From: Lawsonia intracellularis PHE/MN1-00
GTDB lineage: Bacteria > Desulfobacterota > Desulfovibrionia > Desulfovibrionales > Desulfovibrionaceae
Direction of reading: 5' to 3'
Length of the DNA: 64,000 nt
Assembly (NCBI RefSeq): GCF_000055945.1
Contig: NC_008011.1
Span: 608,501 to 672,500 of the forward strand
Shown here: positions 1 through 9,318 of the stretch, piece after piece
Position numbering within the stretch: the stretch's first letter is position 1
How the letters are laid out: each line of letters begins with the position of its first letter
Made by a program: the position numbers and the translations under genes
Notes under the pieces: generated by a model
The model's input: only the letters and a program-made list of their open reading frames with translations
What the model was told of the DNA's origin: nothing
Database searches by the model: none

Positions 1-1
1 T

Positions 2-88
2 AAACATCATGATGCAGAAATGCCTGTTGGTATTATTCAATATCAAAATGGCAAAAGGGTATATCTTGGAGAAGTTACTGGAGAATAG
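2..88 (+). CDS. C-terminal end of a branched-chain amino acid ABC transporter binding protein (partial)
   Basis: An open frame enters from the left edge and ends at a TAG at 86-88, giving 28 residues that finish in VYLGEVTGE. The ending is compatible with the C-terminus of periplasmic LivK-type substrate-binding proteins, and the gene lies directly upstream of livH, livM, livG and livF on the same strand, where livK normally sits. Only the tail is visible, so the assignment rests mainly on context. If correct, the protein captures leucine, isoleucine or valine (or a related amino acid) in the periplasm for the permease encoded downstream. Confidence 0.6.
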   Translation, partial: KHHDAEMPVGIIQYQNGKRVYLGEVTGE

Positions 89-168
89 TAATAACAACCT
101 AGCTAAAATAATATGCTAACCTACTACAATTATATTTTTAAATTACCATCTGTTAAGTAAGGCATAAA

Positions 169-1062
169 ATGATTCTGAATATATTTTTTCAACACTTTTT
201 CAATGCACTAACTCTTGGATCGCTTTATGGCCTTATAGCCATTGGATACACAATGGTCTATGGTATATTACGTTTTATTAACTTTGCACATGGTGATCTT
301 TTAATGCTAGGTGCTTATTGCCTTTTCTATGGAACAACACTCTTCCTCCTCCCATGGAAAATTTCTATCATTATTGCTATTTTTGGAGTAAGCCTTATTG
401 GTATGCTTATTGATCAAGTTGCTTATAGACCTTTAAGAGATGCACCAAGAACATCTATTCTTATAAGTGCAATTGCTGTATCTTTTTTTATTGAAAGCTC
501 TGCTGTTGTACTTTTTTCTGGGCTACCACGACCTGTGTTTCAGCCTGAATGGCTTATATCTCCTTTTTCTATTAGCAAGATAAGGATTCTTCCATTAACA
601 CTGATTGTCCCTATTGTTAGTTTCTTTCTTGTATTAGCCTTACTTTGGATCATTTATAAAACTAAATTTGGTCTTGCTATGAGAGCAATCTCTAAAGATA
701 TTGAAACTACAAGGTTACTTGGTGTTCCTATTAACCGTATTATAGCGCTAACATTTGCTTTAGGCTCTGCTCTTGCTGCTGCCTCAGGTATTATGTGGTC
801 TTTACGTTATCCACAAATCAATCCATATATGGGAGTATTCCCAGGATTTAAAGCTTTTATTGCAGCAGTACTTGGTGGAATTGGGTCTATCCAAGGCGCA
901 CTGATAGGAGGACTCTTACTTGGTTTTATTGAAATTATGACAGTTGCATTTTTACCTACACTATCAGGCTATAGAGACGCATTTGCTTTTATTATTCTTA
1001 TATTAGTGTTACTAATTAAACCAACGGGCATCTTTGGAGAATACGTAGAGGAAAAAATATGA
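169..1062 (+). CDS. livH: Branched-chain amino acid ABC transporter permease LivH
   Basis: This 297-residue inner-membrane protein is one of two permease subunits of the high-affinity branched-chain amino acid importer. Eight or so hydrophobic segments run through the protein. The family motif NFAHGD is at residues 38-43 and the cytoplasmic-loop stretch AAVLGGIGSIQGA lies in the C-terminal third. Length matches LivH (about 290-310). The ATG is preceded by TAAGG. The gene overlaps livM by 4 nt (ATGA), indicating translational coupling. An obligate intracellular organism would be expected to use it to import host amino acids; that is inference. Confidence 0.93.
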   Translation: MILNIFFQHFFNALTLGSLYGLIAIGYTMVYGILRFINFAHGDLLMLGAYCLFYGTTLFLLPWKISIIIAIFGVSLIGMLIDQVAYRPLRDAPRTSILISAIAVSFFIESSAVVLFSGLPRPVFQPEWLISPFSISKIRILPLTLIVPIVSFFLVLALLWIIYKTKFGLAMRAISKDIETTRLLGVPINRIIALTFALGSALAAASGIMWSLRYPQINPYMGVFPGFKAFIAAVLGGIGSIQGALIGGLLLGFIEIMTVAFLPTLSGYRDAFAFIILILVLLIKPTGIFGEYVEEKI

Positions 1063-2102
1063 ACTCTTCTACTCGTAACTATATTTTCAACGTTCTTACT
1101 ATTGGAGTTATAGTACTTTTTCTCCTTTGGGCAGAATCTACTTTTAATGGGTACCAAATTCAACTTCTAAACCTCATTGCAATAAATACTATTTTAGCCC
1201 TCTCTTTAAACCTTGTTTATGGTTTTACAGGAATGTTTTCTCTTGGTCATGCTGGATTTATGGCAATTGGAGCATATATATCTGCACTTCTTATTCTACC
1301 TGCTGAACAAAAAGAAATTATGTGGATACTTGAACCAATCATATGGCCATTTTCAGTTCTTGAAACACCTTTTTGGTTTTCTATTCTTGCTGGAGGACTA
1401 GTTTCTGCATTTTTTGGACTCCTTATTGCTTTATCAGTATTAAGACTAGGTGGTGACTATTTAGCTATTGCTACCTTAGGATTTTCTGAAATTATTCGAG
1501 TTATCCTTATAAACGTTGCTTCAATTACCAATGGTTCCCTTGGGATAAAAGGTATTCCATCTCATACGGATCTCTTTGTAACATATGGATGGTTATTTCT
1601 TACTCTGTTTTTCCTTATAAAATTGTTACAAAGTAATTTTGGTAACATATTTAAATCCATAAGAGATAATGAAATTGCAGCAAAAGTTATGGGTATTAAT
1701 ACTCTTCACTATAAAACATTATCTTTTACCATTGGAGCCTTTTTTGCTGGCATTGGTGGAGCACTCCTCGGAAATTTACTTACAACAATTGATCCTAAAA
1801 TGTTTACTTTTTTACTAACATTTAACATTCTTATGATCGTAGTAGCAGGTGGTCTTGGGTCTATAACAGGGAGTATATTAGGAAGCATTATTATTACTAT
1901 CCTTCTTGAATGGCTTCGTGCTGTAGAAAGTCCTTTCAATTTTGGAAGTTATCAAATTCCTGGTATCCCTGGAATGCGCATGGTTATTTTTTCTTTAATA
2001 CTTTTGGGAATTATTCTCTATCGACGAGAAGGAATAATGGGAATGAAAGAAATCAGTTGGACAAACATAACTAAATTTTTCTCTAGGAAAAGAGATATAT
2101 GA
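1059..2102 (+). CDS. livM: Branched-chain amino acid ABC transporter permease LivM
   Basis: The 347-residue protein is the second membrane subunit of the Liv importer and pairs with LivH to form the translocation path. It is hydrophobic throughout, with the family motif SLGHAGF at residues 61-67 and a VAGGLGSITGS stretch near the C-terminus that corresponds to the ATPase-contacting loop. Length is typical of short LivM forms. The start overlaps the livH stop (ATGA) and the stop overlaps the livG start in the same way, so livHMG are tightly coupled in one transcript. Confidence 0.93.
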   Translation: MNSSTRNYIFNVLTIGVIVLFLLWAESTFNGYQIQLLNLIAINTILALSLNLVYGFTGMFSLGHAGFMAIGAYISALLILPAEQKEIMWILEPIIWPFSVLETPFWFSILAGGLVSAFFGLLIALSVLRLGGDYLAIATLGFSEIIRVILINVASITNGSLGIKGIPSHTDLFVTYGWLFLTLFFLIKLLQSNFGNIFKSIRDNEIAAKVMGINTLHYKTLSFTIGAFFAGIGGALLGNLLTTIDPKMFTFLLTFNILMIVVAGGLGSITGSILGSIIITILLEWLRAVESPFNFGSYQIPGIPGMRMVIFSLILLGIILYRREGIMGMKEISWTNITKFFSRKRDI

Positions 2103-2905
2103 AAGAATATGTTCAACAAAAAAATCAAAATTCTATCCTTGAACTACAAAATATTGTTATACAATTTGGTGGGATCACTGCAGTTAACAACTTAACTATG
2201 AATGTTGAAAAAGGTTCTATTGCTGCTATCATTGGACCTAATGGTGCAGGAAAAACTACAGCCTTTAATATGATAAGTGGATTTTATACACCACATAAAG
2301 GAAATATTTTTTTTAAAGGAAAAAGTATAACTGGACTTCCTCCATACAAAATTTGTCAACTAGGGATGGCTAGAACATTCCAAAATATTCGTCTCTTTTC
2401 AAATGAAACAACCCTAGAAAACATTATGTTAGGATGCCATGTACGACGTAGTTCATATTGGTGGATGCCAGTTATAGGTGTTCCTTCTGCGATTCGAGAA
2501 GAAAAAAAAATAAAAGGACAAGCAATGGAACTTATCCAACGCTTTAACCTTGAATTATATGTAAATGAAAAAGCATCTTCACTTCCTTATGGAGCTCAAC
2601 GTAGACTTGAAATAGCACGTGCACTTGCTACCTATCCAGAACTTTTATTACTTGATGAACCTGCTGCTGGAATGAATCCACAAGAAAGTATTGAACTTAT
2701 GCATCTTATTAAAAATATCAGAGATGAATTTAAATTAACTATCCTCCTCATTGAGCATGATATGAAGCTAGTTATGGGAGTATGCCAATATATTTGGGTG
2801 CTTGAATATGGACAAATTATTGCTGAAGGTATTCCTCAAAAAATTCGAAATGATCCCAAAGTAATTGAAGCTTATCTTGGAGGTGAAGAAACTCATTATG
2901 CTTAA
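2099..2905 (+). CDS. livG: Branched-chain amino acid ABC transporter ATP-binding protein LivG
   Basis: This 268-residue ATPase subunit energises the LivHM permease. The Walker A motif GPNGAGKT is at residues 46-53, the signature region reads YGAQRRLEIARAL, Walker B is LLLLDEPAAG, and the H-loop histidine is in LLIEHDM. The conserved ATPase sites all look intact. The tail of about 30 residues past the H-loop is usual for LivG. The coding sequence begins on the livM stop codon and its last 8 nt overlap the start of livF. Confidence 0.94.
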   Translation: MKEYVQQKNQNSILELQNIVIQFGGITAVNNLTMNVEKGSIAAIIGPNGAGKTTAFNMISGFYTPHKGNIFFKGKSITGLPPYKICQLGMARTFQNIRLFSNETTLENIMLGCHVRRSSYWWMPVIGVPSAIREEKKIKGQAMELIQRFNLELYVNEKASSLPYGAQRRLEIARALATYPELLLLDEPAAGMNPQESIELMHLIKNIRDEFKLTILLIEHDMKLVMGVCQYIWVLEYGQIIAEGIPQKIRNDPKVIEAYLGGEETHYA

Positions 2906-3620
2906 CATTTCTCATCTTCATATTTATTATGGTGGTATCCATGCTGTACAAGGGGTTACATTATCGGTTCCAAAAGGAAAAATTATAACACTTATTGGTG
3001 CTAATGGTGCTGGTAAAAGCAGCATAATACGTTCAATATCTGGCTTAATAAAACAAGTTACAGGTAGTATAGTATATACTAATGACAATATTTCTATGCC
3101 ACAGCAGCTCTTAGAACATAGTCCTGAAGATATTGTTCGTCTAGGAATATCAATGAGCCCTGAAGGAAGACGTATCCTCCCTCATCTAACGGTTTTGGAA
3201 AACTTACAACTTGGTGCCTATATACAAAAAGATGCAAATGAAATACAAAAAGATATTAAATGGGTATATTCTCTTTTCCCCAGATTACAAGAACGTTCTT
3301 GGCAAAAAGGAGGTACACTTTCTGGTGGCGAACAACAAATGCTTGCTCTAGGGAGAGCTCTTATGAGTAGACCTTCCTTACTTATGCTTGATGAGCCATC
3401 TCTTGGCCTTGCACCCCGACTTGTAAAAGAACTTTTTGATATCATTCTTCAAATCAATGCAGAAGGAAAGACGATTCTTTTAGTAGAACAAAATGCATTT
3501 GCTGCACTTTCAATAGCAGATTATGCCTATGTACTTGAAGTTGGAAATATTGTTATGGAAGGTAACGGTCAAGAGTTATTAAATAACCCTAAAGTAAAAG
3601 AAGCATATTTAGGAGGATGA
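2898..3620 (+). CDS. livF: Branched-chain amino acid ABC transporter ATP-binding protein LivF
   Basis: This second ATPase subunit has 240 residues from the chosen start. An in-frame upstream ATG at 2865 exists, but a strong Shine-Dalgarno (AGGAGGT at about 2879) stands just ahead of the ATG at 2898, and LivF proteins normally begin a few residues before the first beta strand. Walker A is GANGAGKS (34-41), the signature LSGGEQQ, and Walker B LLMLDEPSLGLAP. The H-loop reads LVEQN, with glutamine in place of histidine, which is normal for LivF. It closes the liv operon. Confidence 0.93.
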   Translation: MLNISHLHIYYGGIHAVQGVTLSVPKGKIITLIGANGAGKSSIIRSISGLIKQVTGSIVYTNDNISMPQQLLEHSPEDIVRLGISMSPEGRRILPHLTVLENLQLGAYIQKDANEIQKDIKWVYSLFPRLQERSWQKGGTLSGGEQQMLALGRALMSRPSLLMLDEPSLGLAPRLVKELFDIILQINAEGKTILLVEQNAFAALSIADYAYVLEVGNIVMEGNGQELLNNPKVKEAYLGG

Positions 3621-3791
3621 AGTATAACTAACCTATTATAAATAAATTTTTATTTTTCTCTAAAAAATCTTTATGTATCTTCTACTTGCAACGTATATAT
3701 TTTTTTATTAATTTTTATTTCTTCTTAAAGATTACAAATAGTATCTAATAGTATCTTTTGAAGATATTTTCATATGTATATATAATGTAAC

Positions 3792-3832
3792 TATAGTTTT
3801 CTATCTTAATATTTCCTGTATAGAAAACTATA
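3792..3832. repeat. Perfect 13-bp inverted repeat upstream of hppA
   Basis: The arms at 3792-3804 and 3820-3832 are exact reverse complements (TATAGTTTTCTAT), separated by 15 nt. No T-run follows on either strand, so this is not a standard intrinsic terminator. It lies 57 nt before the hppA start codon, in the 268-nt gap after livF, and could be an operator or a 5'-leader hairpin. In such AT-rich DNA a chance repeat cannot be excluded. Confidence 0.45.
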
Positions 3833-3888
3833 ATTATAGAATAAGTTAACAACTTTTACCTTTACCTTATGATAAGTGAGGCTTATAA

Positions 3889-5964
3889 ATGTTCTTATCA
3901 TTTTCTATAGTAATAGCATGTGGTCTTTATGCTCTATATTATGCCTACACCACCTCTAAACAGGTCTTTTCTGCTGATATAGGTACTGAAGAAATGCAAC
4001 AAATTGCTGGAGCTATACAAGAAGGAGCTCAAGCATATTTAAACCGCCAATATAGAACTATTGCTATTGTTGGTATCATAATAACTATTCTTCTAGCTAT
4101 CTTTTTTTCTTTCCTAGTAGCATTAGGTTTTGTTATTGGAGCATTTCTTTCAGGTCTTACTGGATTTATTGGAATGAATGTATCTGTTCGTGCAAATGTC
4201 CGTACAACAGAAGCAGCACGTTCTGGCCTTGCACCTGCATTAAATATTGCCTTTAAAGCAGGGGCTATTACTGGAATGCTTGTCGTTGGACTTGGTTTAC
4301 TTGGTGTAGCTCTCTATTATGGCCTCCTTTCAATGTTTGGAGTAGATCAAAAATCTATACTTGAAGCATTAGTAGCATTAAGCTTTGGAGCATCACTTAT
4401 TTCCATTTTTGCACGCCTTGGGGGAGGAATCTTTACTAAAGGTGCTGATGTAGGTGCTGACCTTGTAGGTAAGGTTGAAGCAGGTATTCCTGAAGACGAT
4501 CCTAGGAATCCTGCTGTTATTGCAGACAATGTTGGCGATAACGTTGGTGATTGTGCTGGAATGGCTGCTGATCTCTTTGAAACATATGCTGTTACAGTTG
4601 TAGCAAGTATGCTTCTAGCAGCAATTTATTTTACAGGCAAACTCCAATCAATTATGATGATGTATCCTTTACTTATTGGTGGTGTCTGTATTATTGGTTC
4701 TATTATAGGAACAAAATATGTTCGCTTAACAAAAGACAATAAGATTATGAAAGCACTCTATCGAGGGCTTATTGCAACAGGAATTACATCTGCTATTTTA
4801 ATTACATTGGTCACTACACTCCTTTTCTGGGATGTACCAACAATGTCTGCACAAGGAAAATCTTTTGGTATTATAAACTTATTATCATGTTCATTTGCGG
4901 GATTAATCATTACAGCATTATTAGTATGGGTCACTGAATATTATACATCTACAGTGTTTCGTCCTGTTCGTAGTATTGCTTATGCATCAACTACAGGACA
5001 TGGAACAAATATTATCCAAGGATTAGCTATAGCCATGGAGTCAACAGCATTACCAGTACTAATTATCTGTGCTGGTATCGTCTTCACTTATGCTAATGCT
5101 GGTCTTTTTGGCATCTCTATCGCAGCTACAACAATGCTTGCTCTTGCAGGAATGATTGTAGCACTAGATGCTTATGGACCTGTAACAGATAATGCTGGTG
5201 GTATTGCAGAAATGTCAAATCTTCCTAGTGAAGTACGTACTGTCACTGACGCCCTTGATGCTGTAGGAAATACAACAAAAGCTGTAACAAAAGGATATGC
5301 TATTGGCTCTGCAGGACTTGCAGCCCTTGTGCTTTTTGCATGCTATACTGAAGAACTAGGTCGATTTTTCCCTTCTCTTAATATACACTTCAGCTTACAA
5401 GATCCATATGTCCTCATTGGTTTACTTATAGGAGGACTACTACCATATCTTTTTGGTTCTCTAGGAATGATGGCTGTTGGAAGAGCAGGTGCTGAAGTTG
5501 TTGTTGAGGTACGTCGTCAATTTAGTTCAATTCCAGGAATTATGGAAGGTACAGGAAAGCCAGACTATAGTTCTGCTGTTGATATGCTTACAAAAGCAGC
5601 TATTAAAGAAATGATTTTGCCCTCTATTCTACCTGTATTTGCACCTATCATTATTTATTGCATTATTTATTGGATTGGAGGACAAAATGCTGCGCTCTCT
5701 ACACTAGGAGCAATGTTAATGGGAACTATTGTTACTGGGTTATTTGTAGCAATATCTATGACATCAGGTGGAGGTGCATGGGATAATGCAAAAAAATATA
5801 TTGAGGATGGACACCATGGTGGTAAAGGTTCTGAGGCACATAAAGCTGCTGTAACAGGTGATACTGTTGGTGATCCTTATAAAGATACTGCCGGACCAGC
5901 AATTAACCCAATGATAAAAATTATTAATATAGTAGCACTGCTTCTTCTTCAAGCTCTTGCTTAA
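3889..5964 (+). CDS. hppA: K+-independent proton-translocating membrane pyrophosphatase
   Basis: The 691-residue polytopic protein couples pyrophosphate hydrolysis to H+ pumping across the inner membrane. The substrate-binding core is clear: DVGADLVGK at 187-195, EDDPRNP around 202-208 and [12 protein letters not shown] at 213-224; a second aspartate-rich site (DNAGG) lies further on. The subclass-determining positions read GNTTK with K464 and T467 three residues later. In this family Lys plus Thr there marks K+-independent H+ pumps, whereas Ala plus Gly marks K+-dependent ones. The gene is monocistronic and ends at a strong terminator. It would let the cell recover energy from biosynthetic pyrophosphate. 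Confidence 0.95.
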   Translation: MFLSFSIVIACGLYALYYAYTTSKQVFSADIGTEEMQQIAGAIQEGAQAYLNRQYRTIAIVGIIITILLAIFFSFLVALGFVIGAFLSGLTGFIGMNVSVRANVRTTEAARSGLAPALNIAFKAGAITGMLVVGLGLLGVALYYGLLSMFGVDQKSILEALVALSFGASLISIFARLGGGIFTKGADVGADLVGKVEAGIPEDDPRNPAVIADNVGDNVGDCAGMAADLFETYAVTVVASMLLAAIYFTGKLQSIMMMYPLLIGGVCIIGSIIGTKYVRLTKDNKIMKALYRGLIATGITSAILITLVTTLLFWDVPTMSAQGKSFGIINLLSCSFAGLIITALLVWVTEYYTSTVFRPVRSIAYASTTGHGTNIIQGLAIAMESTALPVLIICAGIVFTYANAGLFGISIAATTMLALAGMIVALDAYGPVTDNAGGIAEMSNLPSEVRTVTDALDAVGNTTKAVTKGYAIGSAGLAALVLFACYTEELGRFFPSLNIHFSLQDPYVLIGLLIGGLLPYLFGSLGMMAVGRAGAEVVVEVRRQFSSIPGIMEGTGKPDYSSAVDMLTKAAIKEMILPSILPVFAPIIIYCIIYWIGGQNAALSTLGAMLMGTIVTGLFVAISMTSGGGAWDNAKKYIEDGHHGGKGSEAHKAAVTGDTVGDPYKDTAGPAINPMIKIINIVALLLLQALA

Positions 5965-5991
5965 GTAGATAGTATTAAAAAAATCCTACCT

Positions 5992-6025
5992 AAAAAAATC
6001 TCTCCTAATATGGAGAGATTTTTTT
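5992..6025 (+). terminator. Intrinsic terminator after hppA
   Basis: A 10-bp stem (5996-6005 AAATCTCTCC with 6012-6021 GGAGAGATTT) closes a 6-nt loop and is followed by a T-run to 6025. It stands about 30 nt after the hppA stop. The A-run preceding the stem also gives it a T-run on the opposite strand, so it may act in both directions. Confidence 0.85.
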
Positions 6026-6255
6026 ACACCTATAGCTCATCATTATACATTAACTAACAACATGAATATGCTACTAAATCTACTCTTATAATCTAGTGAA
6101 ATATATAAACAAATTACTGCTTGTACTCTAAACACAACTGTAATGACAAAGGTAGTAATAATAACTTATTATAAGATGAAAAATATTTTAATCATAGTAC
6201 AATACAGTTATATAGATAAAAAAGAGGAACTAGCAATCCTAAAAAGTAAAAATAA

Positions 6256-7440
6256 TTAAGATGGTGGTACTGTTTCTTTTAGAGGCAAAAGATCTTCTTG
6301 AACTTTAGAAGGAGCTACACCTCCATGAATTAATGAACCAGTATCTCCTTTTCTTAAAGGAAGTTGGTATATTTTAACCATTCTATTATGACTGTCCAAA
6401 TTTGTACTAAAAACATGTGATCCATCACCACGAGCAACAAAATAATAGTAGTTGTGCTCTTCAGGATTTAATGCTGCTCGAATACTATCAAGACCTGGAG
6501 ATGCAATAGGCCCTGGAGGTAATCCTTTATTCACATATGTATTATATGGATTATTCTTATCTTGTAATTGACTACGACGTAATTTCCCATCAAAGTTTTC
6601 CCCTAAGCCATAAATAACTGTAGGGTCAGCATATAATGGCATTCCCACAGCAAGCCTATTTGTATAAACACCAGATACTTTACGACGTTCACCTGGGAAA
6701 TGTGTTTCTTTTTCAATAATTGAAGCAAGAATTAATGGCTGCTTAATAACAGAAGCATTTCTAAAGCTTGGACGCATCCCATTTGGCCATAGTGGAGCTG
6801 TTTTCCTCCAAAATGTGTCAATTAACCTTCCAACAATAATTTTCGCAGATTCAACGTTTTGTTTAAATGGACGTGCTAAGAGATATGTATCTGGAAATAA
6901 AAAACCTTCTGCATTATGAAATGGTATCCCCCAATATCTCAGAAACTCAGGGTCATGAATGACTGTTTTAAAATCTTCAAAACGAACAAATCCTGCTTTT
7001 TCTAGACGTTTTCCAACTTCCCACCAAGGAAGTCCTTCTGGAATAGTTATTCTATTAAGAAGTGGAGAACCAGTTACAAGGTAATCAAGAAGAGCTTGTG
7101 GCGTCCATCCTGTATTAATAAGGAATCGACCACTCTTTACTTTATCACTCATTCCCTTCCATTTAGCAAGTATTTCAAACTTATTTACGTCTGTAATTGC
7201 ACCTATATCTTGAAGATATAAAGACAGTACATGAAACTTTGTTCCTGGAGGAATAGCTATTTCTATCTCCTTACCAGGAGTAGAACCAGGCGTATCTAAA
7301 AAAGAAAAAATTTGATATCCAATAAATCCAATAACACAAATAAATATAACAAAAATAATTAATAATAGCTTAAGCCATAAGCTTGAGGAGTTGCCAGGTG
7401 GTGGTCCTGAATATTCGAACTCTCCAGTATTAAAACTCAT
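6256..7440 (-). CDS. mltG: Endolytic peptidoglycan transglycosylase MltG
   Basis: The 394-residue protein belongs to the YceG/MltG family, which cleaves nascent glycan strands at the inner membrane. A single N-terminal membrane segment (about residues 22-48) anchors it. The periplasmic part carries the conserved ASIIEKE motif; E243 corresponds to the catalytic glutamate. It is followed by YTNRL, YADPTVIYG and a C-terminal PGPIASPG stretch typical of the family. The start overlaps the ruvX stop by 4 nt (ATGA), so ruvX and mltG form a small operon, a pairing common in proteobacteria. The acidic/proline-rich C-terminal tail after the domain is unremarkable. Confidence 0.93.
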   Translation of the reverse strand: MSFNTGEFEYSGPPPGNSSSLWLKLLLIIFVIFICVIGFIGYQIFSFLDTPGSTPGKEIEIAIPPGTKFHVLSLYLQDIGAITDVNKFEILAKWKGMSDKVKSGRFLINTGWTPQALLDYLVTGSPLLNRITIPEGLPWWEVGKRLEKAGFVRFEDFKTVIHDPEFLRYWGIPFHNAEGFLFPDTYLLARPFKQNVESAKIIVGRLIDTFWRKTAPLWPNGMRPSFRNASVIKQPLILASIIEKETHFPGERRKVSGVYTNRLAVGMPLYADPTVIYGLGENFDGKLRRSQLQDKNNPYNTYVNKGLPPGPIASPGLDSIRAALNPEEHNYYYFVARGDGSHVFSTNLDSHNRMVKIYQLPLRKGDTGSLIHGGVAPSKVQEDLLPLKETVPPS

Positions 7441-7865
7441 ACTTGAACACGCTCACTTTCAGATTGGTCCAAAAATGATTGTAAAATACGAACAGCAGCC
7501 TGTTGATCAAGAACAGATTTTATCTTATTTTTTCTGTAACCGACAGACTGAAGATCCAACTTTGCTTCGTAACTACTCAATATTTCTTTCATTAAAAAGA
7601 CAGGAAGCATTATTTTATGTTTCAATCGTTTGATAAAATTTCTGACCTGACGTGTAATAAGTGTTTCTGAGTTATCAAATAAAACAGGTAAGCCTACAAC
7701 TAGTGCATCTGGAGACTCTACATAAATTAGTTCAACTAATTTTATAAAAAACTCTTTTTGTGTTGTCATTATAATTGATTGTTTTGGAAAAGCAAAAACC
7801 CCCATAGAGTCACTAACAGCTATCCCTGTATATTTTGTTCCATAATCAATAGCAACATATTTCAT
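7437..7865 (-). CDS. ruvX: YqgF/RuvX-family putative Holliday junction resolvase
   Basis: A 142-residue RNase H-fold protein of the YqgF family. The N-terminal DYGTKYTGIAVSD motif (from about residue 7) holds the first metal-binding aspartate. VVGLPV follows in the central region, and acidic residues near the C-terminus (LDQQAA) fit the usual SxDExxAxxIL region, here only loosely conserved. Family members act in pre-16S rRNA 5' end processing in E. coli and were originally proposed as Holliday junction resolvases. Length is normal. It is the first gene of the ruvX-mltG pair. Confidence 0.85.
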   Translation of the reverse strand: MKYVAIDYGTKYTGIAVSDSMGVFAFPKQSIIMTTQKEFFIKLVELIYVESPDALVVGLPVLFDNSETLITRQVRNFIKRLKHKIMLPVFLMKEILSSYEAKLDLQSVGYRKNKIKSVLDQQAAVRILQSFLDQSESERVQV

Positions 7866-8102
7866 AATCTGTTATTAGCTTATGACTTCAATTGAAGCAA
7901 GTCATTATCAATCTTTGGTATAACACCAGCTAGATAATAGAATAATAAAAAAATCTCATTATACAATTATACTAACCACCCCTAACAATAAATAACTATT
8001 TTATTCGTTAATAGTTATAAATAATTGGATTTTTATAATTTAAAATTAAACTCTATGTATATAACAATTTACAACTGCTATTCTTCACGTTAAACTTATA
8101 TT

Positions 8103-8205
8103 GTTAGGGGAGCCTAAATGACAAACAAGGCTGAGAGTGGGATGGACCCTGACCCTTGGAACCTGATGTAGTTAATACTACCGTAGGGATAGCATAATAG
8201 TTAAC
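8103..8205 (+). promoter_or_regulatory. TPP riboswitch (THI box)
   Basis: The leader of thiS contains the conserved THI-box blocks in order: GGGGAGCC near 8107, GGCTGAGAGTGG near 8130, GACCCTTGGAACCTGATG near 8150 and TACCGTAGGGATAG near 8179. These are the pyrimidine- and pyrophosphate-sensing arms of the thiamine pyrophosphate aptamer. A hairpin with a T-run follows at 8224, before the first gene, so control is most likely transcriptional: TPP binding promotes termination and shuts off thiazole synthesis. Confidence 0.95.
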
Positions 8206-8223
8206 TATTTATGTATGATAATC

Positions 8224-8253
8224 AAACGTCCATCCACAAATTGGACGTTTTTT
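8224..8253 (+). terminator. Riboswitch-controlled intrinsic terminator
   Basis: A 9-bp perfect stem (8224-8232 with 8242-8250, sequence AAACGTCCA and its complement) with a 9-nt loop and a T-run to 8253 lies between the TPP aptamer and thiS. Its position makes it the expression platform of the riboswitch. Confidence 0.88.
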
Positions 8254-8280
8254 ACTTATATCTATCTTTAGGATAATATT

Positions 8281-8481
8281 ATGAATATCACAGTAAATGG
8301 AAAACCTATTATATGTAATGAACAAAGTACTATTACAGACCTTCTTCTCCAACTACAACTTTCATCTGATACTGTTATTATAGAAAAAAATAAAGAACTT
8401 ATTCCTACTAAACATTTCTCTTCAACAATCCTGGAAGAAAAAGACACTCTTGAACTCTTACATTTTGTTGGGGGAGGTTAA
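8281..8481 (+). CDS. thiS: Sulfur carrier protein ThiS
   Basis: A 66-residue ubiquitin-fold protein ending in Gly-Gly-Gly; the C-terminal Gly-Gly is adenylated and thiocarboxylated to deliver sulfur for the thiazole ring of thiamine. The N-terminal MNITVNGKP strand and the ELLHFVGGG ending are typical. It is the first gene behind the TPP riboswitch and is followed by thiG, thiH and thiF, its sulfur acceptor and activating partners. Confidence 0.94.
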   Translation: MNITVNGKPIICNEQSTITDLLLQLQLSSDTVIIEKNKELIPTKHFSSTILEEKDTLELLHFVGGG

Positions 8482-8535
8482 AAAGCTTTATATAGACTAT
8501 AGAACTCTTTTTTATTGTAATATGTTGGAGTAATA

Positions 8536-9318
8536 ATGCAAGATGATACTTTTCAGCTCGGGAATGTTAAATTAAAAAGTCGATTATTCCTTGGAACAGG
8601 GAAATATGGTAATGATGCTATAATACCTGATATTATTAAATCCTCTGGAGCTGAAGTTATAACAGTAGCACTACGACGTGTGGAACTAGACAATAAGAAA
8701 GAAAATTTTCTTTCTTATATTCCTCGTACAATACAACTACTTCCCAATACCTCAGGAGCACGAAATGCTAATGAGGCTATACGGATAGCTCGTATGGCAC
8801 AAGCTGCTGGCTGTGGAAACTGGATAAAAATTGAAGTTATCTCAGATTCTAGGTACCTTCTTCCTGATGGATATGATACAGCAAAAGCAACTGAAGTTCT
8901 TGCTAATGATGGATTTATTGTATTACCATATATGAATCCTGATCTCTATGTTGCTCGAGATCTTGCTAATGCAGGTGCAGCAGCAATAATGCCTTTAGGT
9001 GCTCCTATTGGCACAAATAGAGGATTAATGACAAAAGAAATGATTCAAATACTTATTGAAGAAATAAAACTTCCAATTATTGTTGATGCAGGGATAGGCA
9101 AACCTTCTCAAGCTTGTGAAGCAATGGAGTTAGGAGCTGCAGCTTGTTTAGTTAATACTGCTATAGCTACATCTGATGATCCTATACTCATGGCTAAAGC
9201 ATTTGGGAATGCAATACAAGCAGGAAGAGAAGCATGGCTTGCAAAAACAGGACCTGTTCTTACAGGCAAAGCTTCTGCATCTTCCCCTTTAACAGGTTTT
9301 TTAGATGACTCCTATTAA
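8536..9318 (+). CDS. thiG: Thiazole synthase ThiG
   Basis: The 260-residue TIM-barrel enzyme forms thiazole phosphate from 1-deoxyxylulose 5-phosphate, dehydroglycine and ThiS thiocarboxylate. Visible family motifs are LFLGTGKY (18-25), TVALRRV (43-49), the WIKIEV strand whose K98 is the Schiff-base lysine, and [11 protein letters not shown] in the C-terminal phosphate-binding region. Length is typical. A TTGGAG Shine-Dalgarno precedes the ATG. The last 14 nt overlap the thiH start. Confidence 0.95.
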   Translation: MQDDTFQLGNVKLKSRLFLGTGKYGNDAIIPDIIKSSGAEVITVALRRVELDNKKENFLSYIPRTIQLLPNTSGARNANEAIRIARMAQAAGCGNWIKIEVISDSRYLLPDGYDTAKATEVLANDGFIVLPYMNPDLYVARDLANAGAAAIMPLGAPIGTNRGLMTKEMIQILIEEIKLPIIVDAGIGKPSQACEAMELGAAACLVNTAIATSDDPILMAKAFGNAIQAGREAWLAKTGPVLTGKASASSPLTGFLDDSY

